DNA of 24,290 bases. Source: Gracilariopsis chorda. Taxonomy: Eukaryota; Rhodophyta; Florideophyceae; Gracilariales; Gracilariaceae. Positions 17,657 to 24,290 of this stretch are shown here, one piece after another. The DNA lies in the NCBI GenBank assembly GCA_003194525.1, contig NBIV01000743.1, positions 1 through 24,290 of the forward strand, written 5' to 3'. The translations under genes were made by a program, and so were the position numbers. The notes under the pieces were generated by a model. That model ran no database searches. It worked only from the letters and a program-made list of their open reading frames with translations, and was not told the origin of the DNA. Numbering within the stretch: the first letter of the stretch is position 1; each line of letters starts with the position of its first letter.

Positions 17657-17859
17657 CTCGAAACAATATATTACAGGCAGCGACGCATGTTTGCATGTAT
17701 TACACGTTGGGTAGCGTCACAGTGTATGGACCACGATCCATTGTCTCAACAATGTCAATGATAGCTTTGCTGCCCGGCTTGCACCTCACCTGTACACTAC
17801 CACTTCGGCAATGGTCTCTTCTTCCAACCTTGGACAATGCACTGCTGATTCCTCTTATC

Positions 17860-19138
17860 AATACCTCGACGATCGACCCGGCCACTCATTTGCATGTATT
17901 CGCCTCCGGCAGGCTTTCTGAACTGTAACCCGTCAAGCGGCCTGATACTGGTAAAACAGCACTGTTTTGGCTGGCACGTTTAGTCCCATCTCAAAAGTCT
18001 CTGTCGCGAAAAAGACATTTCAATAGCCCTTACTGAAATAGATTTCAAGAACCTCATTTACAACGGGAAGGGGTCCTGAATGATGGATGTCAATTCCGAG
18101 ATCCAGCAGTTGAAAAATGGGTGTTGTCTGGAGCAAATCCTGATCCTCGTCGTGCAGAGATGCTACTGCATTTTGAGATGCTCGCGCTATGTTCGTTTGA
18201 TATTCAAATGGCCAATCTATTCCGAGTATTCACGTGCGTTTGGAATCGTAGCGCTCAGGAGTACAAATCTGACAGTTTGCGGAACAAGGATGATTGATTC
18301 CTCCCACATGACCCTCTTTTTTTGTCCCGCATATAGTGAACTGCATCAAAAATAACTCAAGAGACCTCACGTAAAACTTAAATTACTCTGTAGAGCATGC
18401 TTCTGAGAGTTTTGGTAGTCATTGCAAGACAAGAGGTATTCTTGTTATCGTTGCATCCCGGTCATCAATCTAACATCACTAAATTCTGCTTCAAGTTCTC
18501 GATATTTTGATTGCTGAGGGCTTTGATTGGCGACGTATACCTTACCCTTTGGTTGTCTCTTCGTGCCATCGTATTCCGTTATCGCTGCCTTCAATACGTT
18601 CGTGTGTGCTGCAACCAGAATGCTCTCGTTCCGCTCTACCCCTTTTACAATTTCCCGCTCAAATGAAATCAGTGAAAGGAATACTGCTTCGCCTAGTTTC
18701 TCTGGCATCTTAAGCTCAGAAATGTTGTATTCTTTTTTGCAGTCTCCGGAAGGAAAATGCCATGCTTACATGATGTTTTTAGCATTGGCGGAGATTGCCC
18801 AAGCTTGTCGGGCAGAACAGACGATCCTGTTGTTCCCGTCGATTCCACACGAGATGTTATACAACGTGGCATTGAATTAGTAGAGGAAGTTTTGAAGACA
18901 CCAATGCTGGCTCTTGTTCTTCACATATGTGAACATCATTGCTCGAGTCCTTATCTGCAAGCCTTGGTTTCTTCGAAACAACATGGGGATTGGCCCGTTT
19001 TAAACCTGTGCTATCTCTCTTATTTGACATAATTGGGGCGAAAGATGTGTTTCTTAGGTTATCAATGGATGCCGATTGCACCACGCGAAGTATTGCTCTT
19101 CCCAGAATTCTCATCTTTGCTTCCCTATCGGCTGGCAA
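17860..19138 (-). pseudogene. MTR4: Decayed MTR4-type exosome RNA helicase, copy 2
   Basis: Same relic as at 142-1331, with fewer local breaks in places. KYRELEAEFSDVRLMTG reads straight through near 18445-18500. LGIDIHHSGPLPVVNEVL (about 18040-18095) is complete here but lost from copy 1 by the 40-bp deletion. GRVDRRGID (about 17868-17890), matching helicase motif VI GRAGRRG, is in frame here but frameshifted in copy 1. The N-terminus extends upstream to about 19114-19138 (MRILGRAILRVVQS). It shares with copy 1 the altered Walker A (NVLKA), altered motif II (DAVH), Trp-to-stop changes and the large internal deletion. Nothing recognisable of the arch or winged-helix domains follows motif VI before the repeat edge at 17657. 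Confidence 0.9.
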
Positions 19139-19570
19139 CCGCTTTATGCTCTACGGGTAGAATAAATTGAGTAGTAGGATTCGGCGGTAACCACGAGCGC
19201 GAGGTGGTGGACCTCAAGCTATGTCGTAAAGTTAAGTTTGTTGAGCTTGTGCTCGTGCACTCCTCTCTTCTACAACTACTTGCAGTATGAGGAACTCTTA
19301 CGCTGTACGGAAAAGGGCCCCACAGGATGCTAGGGACATAACAATAACCTCCAGCTTCGCAAGAAAGTGCTCACAAAAGCAACGAGGAAGTGCCGCAACA
19401 ATTGCAGGTTCAAACTTTTGGAACTTAGCAAGATCTGAACGTCTGTTCACATCAACCGCGGATCAACCCTGCGGCTGTAGCCTCACTGTCATATCTCCAG
19501 TGCTATGCACTGCACAACAGTTGCAATGATTCAATTAAAAAAAAAAGACAAAAAAACCTACGAGACAGGG

Positions 19571-19586
19571 GTGTAGAATTCTACAC
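19571..19586. repeat. Perfect 16-bp palindrome GTGTAGAATTCTACAC
   Basis: GTGTAGAATTCTACAC equals its own reverse complement. In copy 1 the counterpart (about 1871-1884) has lost two bases and keeps a shorter palindrome, GTAGAATTCTAC. It lies 47 bp, centre to centre, from the GC-rich palindrome at 19618-19633. Confidence 0.8.
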
Positions 19587-19617
19587 ATCTACCGTGAATT
19601 GCTAGCTCCTTCTCATG

Positions 19618-19633
19618 ACGCCGCCGGCGGCGT
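19618..19633. repeat. Perfect 16-bp GC palindrome, copy 2
   Basis: Identical to 1918-1933 (ACGCCGCCGGCGGCGT). It is the most GC-rich point of an otherwise unremarkable intergenic stretch, flanked by GTGTAGAATTCTACAC on one side and GTTTCGAAAC on the other. Confidence 0.8.
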
Positions 19634-21229
19634 TTCTCAACTACGTGTAGGACCGATTTGTCGAGGCGACCACACCATGATGCTCTAGTCGCCTGGAAAG
19701 TTTCGAAACGAAACGACCACTGAAGTGCTCTCGTTGCTCTCATGGAAACATCGATATCAATGGTACCATACATTTTTCACGATACTCATGCGATTTGTTG
19801 AAACGTTTCCGCCGTTATGCACCAAAAGGATAGATTTCTTCTCGAATGGGCAGCAGAGATAAAGGTGTCACCAGTGCAGAAGCTAGACGGCTATGTAAAC
19901 ATGATTATGATGATGATGGACTGCTCCTATCGTCGTCACAGTTTTAGGTTTCTGCTTTGTTTGGGTCTCGGATGACTGCTATCATCTAGATTATCGTATT
20001 CTACAGGTGGTCCTGGTACTGCAAGCAGGTAGAGAAATGCGCATGCCTCCGCGATCGCTTTCCATCTGAGCCGCTCACCGAAGCGCTATTTTCATTTAAA
20101 TCCTCCCGTGATTAAATCCTACGCCTGTGTCGGGTGTACTCCATCTTCTGCGTGCGCAAGTCCATGCTGACGGCAATCGAGGCACGGCACAGACCACTGC
20201 CGCATTGAGCCGTACAACAGGAGGTGCTTCCCAACGGCGGACACGCTCCTATCAACATTGCCAGAAATGTTCCCCGCTCAATCGGCCTGCTGCCGGCCCA
20301 CTCTTGTTCGGACCGCGCTGTCATGTCATACAGCTTCTACTTGCATTAGTACTTTTAAATTTAAGCGAAGATGTGTGATTCATCCGTCCAATACCTCACA
20401 TGTCTCAATCAATCTGACCCTGACTTGACCAACCCACTCTCTATTCATGTTCATTTTCTTTGGTAGGGATTTATTTGCAACAAGAGAAAAAGAACATTCT
20501 TTTAGCGATCATTCCATTTTTACAAGCTAGGGATGAAGCTCGTTTGTAGCAAAGGTAAGTGTCAATCCCTGATTTATATGCTCCTACCGCCTCATGAAAT
20601 CAGAGCAAAGACGCCTAAGGAGCTCGCAATTCGTATCCTGTCGTCCTTCCTTGATGTGTTCTTCTATTTGTAGACAGAACAATACAGCACGTGGGAAGCA
20701 AACGTAATGGCGGATATCCTAGCTGGAAGGTAGGAAAAAGGTGCAAAAGTTGAGGAGTTTCATACTCCAGTTGGAGGAGAAGATCCGTTTTCTTTACGAT
20801 AACGCTTGTACGAGAACAATAACCATTTAGCAGCAGGGTAAAAGAGCTTCTCAGTTTCAAGACAAAAGAGTGTCAATAGAATACATTCTATCAACCTTAA
20901 TTCTATCACTGAACAGAACACATGCAGAAGAAACAAGATACAGATAGAGTATGAAAGTAGGCACTGTCTACGTCGCGTTTCAAACAGCGAAAGTCTGAAA
21001 AGCGTGTTCAGAAGTACCGGCGGCTGCATCTGCTCTGCCCTGGCCACTAGACTGACGTGCCCTTCACAGAATCCAGCGTTATCGAGATGTGCTCCCAGAG
21101 AATCCCCAGCTACTCACTCGTGTGCTTTTCTCAACATTCCTGGGCTTGCAAACTCACAGTTCAAAGCGAGCCACAAAAGTTCAAGCGTTGTAGCAGTACC
21201 CGCGTCACCTCTCTGTCCGAAGTCGAGAT

Positions 21230-22340
21230 GCACTGGTTGTGTGTTCGCAGCATACAACAGTGCTCATAGTCCCCACAGGTGTTGGGGTGCCATCGGCGGG
21301 TACGCTAGCGATTCACTTCCGGCTGCAAGACTTCCCTACGCGTCACTGACACGCTCATTATTCACTCGGATGTTCTGAAAGGCGCACTAATGTATTGGCC
21401 AATCTCCAATGCGTTATACGTGGAAGGATACGCTCTTGATCGATTTGCTTGTATTGAAATGGGTCCAGCCCAGTTTCATCTACATCAAATCGTCTCAGAA
21501 TAGTACTTGATTCAGGCAGGCCCGAAGAGACCATCCTTCGCCATAGATACACCACAGATGCTGCTCGTGCTACATTACGCTTGGATATCACGCCACCGCA
21601 CGACAACGTATTTTGACAATTATTGTCAAAATAGCGTCATGAAGGGAGGCGCTTCATCATGGGGGCCTACCGCTGACCCAGCGGCTTTGTTGCTTTCAGT
21701 CCAGCACCTTGAAAAGCATAGCTGTCAGGCTAAGCAGTTGTTTCCCAATTTTCTGAGGAAGATCATGTACAACTCGCAAACTACCGATCTGGAAACGCAG
21801 TTGATGCGAATTCTGGTGCAGAAGCAGTGATCAGCCATCTTGTCACTCGAGAGTTCCGCCTAACATGTGCGCATTCTCCACCACTTCAACCGCTGCCAGC
21901 AGATGACAGCGTTTCACCAAAGTCAACAGCGGAAGAGCTTGACTATACAGTTTTGTCCAGCGTGCTTGTTGAGCTTTCTCGAGCACCTCATCTGGTTACC
22001 AACAATCGGACGGACGTAGATTCTTCAGTTACTACGGCTGCGAATGTTGACGTCCTCTTCATAACGACAAATGCCTTTGGTAGCCCTGCAGTGGTGAGGC
22101 TAGCCAGTAGAGCCGACGTAATGGTGATTGCAGTGGACGAAAATATCACAACGCTCGTCATCAGAGCATCAAGTGTAGGAATTGATGAATCAAGGGTAGT
22201 TTCGCTAGAAGTTGCGCTGACGCTGCTGGCCTAGTCGCACCACAGGGCCCGATAGCTATCTCCTCGCTTCAAACATCTGTAGCTCTTTTAAAGATTCATC
22301 CGATAACAGCGCCTTCCACGGATAATGCCTTGCTTCGCAC
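21230..22340 (+). pseudogene. DUF3326-family gene, frame-broken, copy 2
   Basis: Second copy. Its C-terminal half is the best-preserved reading: one open frame of about 162 codons from 21749 to 22234, with EEDHVQLANYRSGNAVDA, GAEAVISHLVTREF, CAHSPPLQPLPADD, AAEELDYTVLSSVLVELSRA and VIAVDENIT in register, as expected for the family. NALYVEGYALDRFACIEMGP (about 21410-21465) and GRPEETILRHRYTTDAARAT (about 21515-21575) also read correctly here but not in copy 1. Conversely the VPTGVGGAIGGY block is frameshifted here, because a G-run near 21285 is one base short. Together the copies cover nearly the whole domain in frame. A TGA near 21613 and a break near 21745 are shared with copy 1. Confidence 0.85.
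21609..21633. repeat. Inverted repeat inside DUF3326, copy 2
   Basis: Arms TATTTTGACAAT and ATTGTCAAAATA, a perfect 12 bp each with a single T between them. Same location and in-frame TGA as in copy 1, which has one extra T in the centre. AT-rich relative to the flanking coding sequence. Confidence 0.85.
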
Positions 22341-23169
22341 TTTTGACAAAACAACGTAGAACAAACTCAGTCCCTCTGTAGCAACCCGCGGATAAGATAA
22401 ATTCGACTTGTTGCATCGCGTATGAAAAAAGACATAACAGGCTCATCACGAATTTGGTGCGCCCTGATCGCAATCTCCTAGCGACTAACCTTGGACCAAG
22501 AAGATCAGAATACGCAATTCCACCGAGGAAACCATCGAGGTGCCCGAAGTGCTCTATTCTTGAGCCCGGAGACAGACCCGTTCCAAAGTTCATGATCACG
22601 ATTTAAGCCAAAGACTGAAGTCCTTTTCGCGCACGTGGGTCCAACAGCTGTTTTTGACGGGCGCGGATAGCAGCAAAAGAAACGGTGCGTTGCACCCGTG
22701 TATATTGACTGCAGCTGTTGAACCATTTCGTATGCCAATCGGTCAGGGGGTGGTAGGTGGTGGTGAAGAAATGTTTCAGTCCTGAGACTCAGCAGAAGTG
22801 ATGGCAAACTTCGAGATGAATTGGGAACCATTGTCCGTGTGGAGATAAGGCGGCAGTCTATACCAAAAGAGTGGTCTCCGGGTTCTACGCACCTACTGTG
22901 GCATAAGAGCTTTCGGGAACAACAAGTAAACTAATGAATTTGGAATTCTTTCCTGCTCGGCGGAAGAAGAGCACACGAATAATCGCAAGACTTTTCATTT
23001 GGCCCTAAGCAACGGGGGCATAGTGAAGGATTGGGTGACCTTACTGATCAACACTTGGCATGGCTTAGCGGAGAACAAGTGGGTGGCAGTCAACAGGAAA
23101 TTAGGGCACAAATCTGACGCGTTTGAGGATGTATCGTTTGCGTGACAAGAAGCGAACAGCAGCCCTCAG

Positions 23170-23530
23170 GGCTGCCGTTCACTTCCACCACGAGCCTGCC
23201 CGTTCTAGAAATAATAGCAAAGCACAATCCGAATGAACGCAGCGGCATTTCTGAGTACAGGGCTTTCTGCAAAACGCTTGGCATTGGTGATGAAAAGATT
23301 GAAATCTGCGTGCGTCGAGGTGCTATTCTAGTCCAGAAGTGAAAGAACGGGCGTCGTGGAGCCAGACCTTGGCAGCGGAAGATCTCGAGTTTTTCTGACA
23401 AATACAATCTCAGGATGAGAGTGACACTGTCAAACCAGAACTACCACTGGGCCGAGAGTGACTCTTTCTCAGAGAGCTCCACGCTGCATGGCCTGGATTC
23501 ATGATGCTGTAAAACTCGAAAAACAGATGA
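23170..23530 (+). pseudogene. Unrecognised coding-like stretch, copy 2
   Basis: Counterpart of 5530-5886. Here EIIAKHNPNERSGISEYRAF to VRRGA reads in one frame (ORF 23142-23342), because the A-run near 23219 is one base shorter than in copy 1. The frame is then lost at a shortened T-run near 23325. The in-frame TGA after the SQTLAAEDLEFF patch is shared with copy 1. Family unknown. Confidence 0.45.
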
Positions 23531-23767
23531 TATGATACGAGGGCTAGATCACCAGACGAGGCTTGAATGCACCGGGCGCGCGCTCGTTCGCACTGCCTTC
23601 TTAAAGCACGCTCGTCGCCAGCTTGACGTCCGCCCGAAACTCTCCACATCGCTCCCCATACCCCTCCCCACTCTCACACCCACGCGCTCTCCGCCAACTC
23701 CACCGTCCCATTCCGCCCCGCCGCCTTAAACGTCACCCACATCGCCGACAACACTCTTCCTCTAGAT

Positions 23768-24290
23768 ATGCCGCCCACGCAAGCTTGGTTGCCTTGGCTT
23801 GTGTTCACGGAGGCTGACCTCGCCCTCGTGCGTGAGCAGGACGTTTCTGTATCCTCTCTCTTCCCTCTCTGCCGTCCGAAAGGCAGCCGCCTTCGCGGGA
23901 CAAAGATTCTGTGGCCGCAATCGTGTGGATCGCGTGTCGTTGCCGTACGCCTGCCCCTCCTCCCCACCGCCTACTCCGCACCTGCACGCCACTGCGCATC
24001 TCAGCCGCACATCGCCGTCACCGCTAACTGCCGCCGCGCCACCCGACCCCACCTCAAACACGCTTCGGGCCCTGAGCATTTTTTTCCGGACTTTTTCTTG
24101 CCCTCGCCGCCCCAGAAGCAGCCGTCTTCGCAGCACGAGGATATTGTGGCCGAACTCGAGGCGATCATGTCTCGTCGCTGTGAGCGAGCACTCTCGCATG
24201 CCCCTCCTCCCCACCGCCTACTCCGCACCTGCACGCCACTGCGCATCTCAGCCCACATCGCCGTCACCGCTAACTGCCGCCGCGCCACTC
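23768..24290 (+). pseudogene. Start of Pro-rich zinc-finger gene, copy 2, cut by window end
   Basis: Second copy of the gene at 6127, with the same ATG and N-terminus (MPPTQAWLPWLVF). The frame is lost near 23870, where copy 2 has one extra CT dinucleotide. Further short runs (for example five C reduced to four in the proline stretch) add more shifts. The zinc-finger part lies beyond the window. Confidence 0.6.
23953..24290 (+). repeat. Coding minisatellite, copy 2
   Basis: Repeat starts at 23953 and 24200, a 247-bp spacing that is the 255-bp unit with small losses. The second unit continues with CTGCACGCCACTGCGC and matches the first unit to the window end. In copy 1 the second unit is the shortened 182-bp version, so the arrays differ in unit structure. 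Confidence 0.8.

Larger units (their letters stand above)
17657..24290 (+). repeat. Long direct repeat, copy 2 of 2
   Basis: Second copy of bases 1-6596, running to the window end. Apart from the 40-bp segment it retains, it is about 55 bases shorter in total than copy 1 up to the zinc-finger start codon. Indels are densest at about 20,050-21,500, where this copy tends to have shorter runs than copy 1, and sparse at about 22,400-23,800. It carries MTR4, DUF3326, the unrecognised + strand stretch and the start of the zinc-finger gene in the same order. The sequence just left of 17657 belongs to the RRM-gene region. Confidence 0.97.

Noticed and set aside
142..19138. Treating all MTR4 damage as sequencing error
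   Set aside because: Walker A and motif II changes are substitutions shared by both copies, and about 180-200 residues are deleted.

Overview
The window looks like nuclear DNA of a eukaryotic alga, intron-poor and possibly a red alga. It holds no bacterial-style operon, ribosome binding site, rRNA or tRNA. The recognisable proteins are eukaryotic (MTR4 RNA helicase, PGM2-type phosphohexomutase, RRM protein, R1-type zinc finger) or of the kind algae and plants took from bacteria or plastids (a DUF3326 protein best known from cyanobacteria, a bacterial/organellar-type valyl-tRNA synthetase). The lineage call is inference.

Layout. Bases 1-6596 recur in the same orientation from 17657 to the end, a period of about 17.66 kb. 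The copies differ almost only by one- or two-base indels in short runs, plus a 40-bp deletion, a 3-bp difference and a repeat-unit change. The window is therefore one whole period plus about 6.6 kb of the next. That fits a tandem array, a circular molecule assembled past its own start, or a duplication-type assembly error. In order, one period holds: a decayed MTR4 helicase gene (-, 142-1331); about 2 kb with palindromes but no recognised gene; a DUF3326 gene in broken frames (+, 3561-4696); an unrecognised coding-like stretch (+, 5530-5886); a proline-rich gene with tandem repeats and a C-terminal zinc finger (+, 6127-7271); an unrecognised broken ORF (+, 7541-8034); a GC-rich low-complexity tract (8214-9005); an unrecognised ORF (+, 9006-9981) containing a 77-nt hairpin; a CpG-rich tract; the 3' end of a valyl-tRNA synthetase gene (+, 11151-11830); a decayed PGM2-family gene (-, 12323-14227); unrecognised coding-like stretches (+, 14530-16380); and a decayed RRM protein gene (-, about 17008-17497).

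State of the genes. Nearly every recognisable gene is broken, in two ways. In the 6.6-kb repeat many frame breaks are private to one copy, and the other copy reads correctly there, so those are probably sequencing errors. Other damage is by substitution and is probably real decay: MTR4 has lost its Walker A lysine-threonine context and DEIH box, PGM2 has lost its metal-binding loop and gained stops, and the ValRS remnant has two in-frame stops. The decay of MTR4 is shared by both copies and so predates the duplication, unless both copies are the same DNA.

No pathway links these genes. The window reads as a collection of housekeeping-gene relics interspersed with GC-rich, low-complexity, lineage-specific ORFs.
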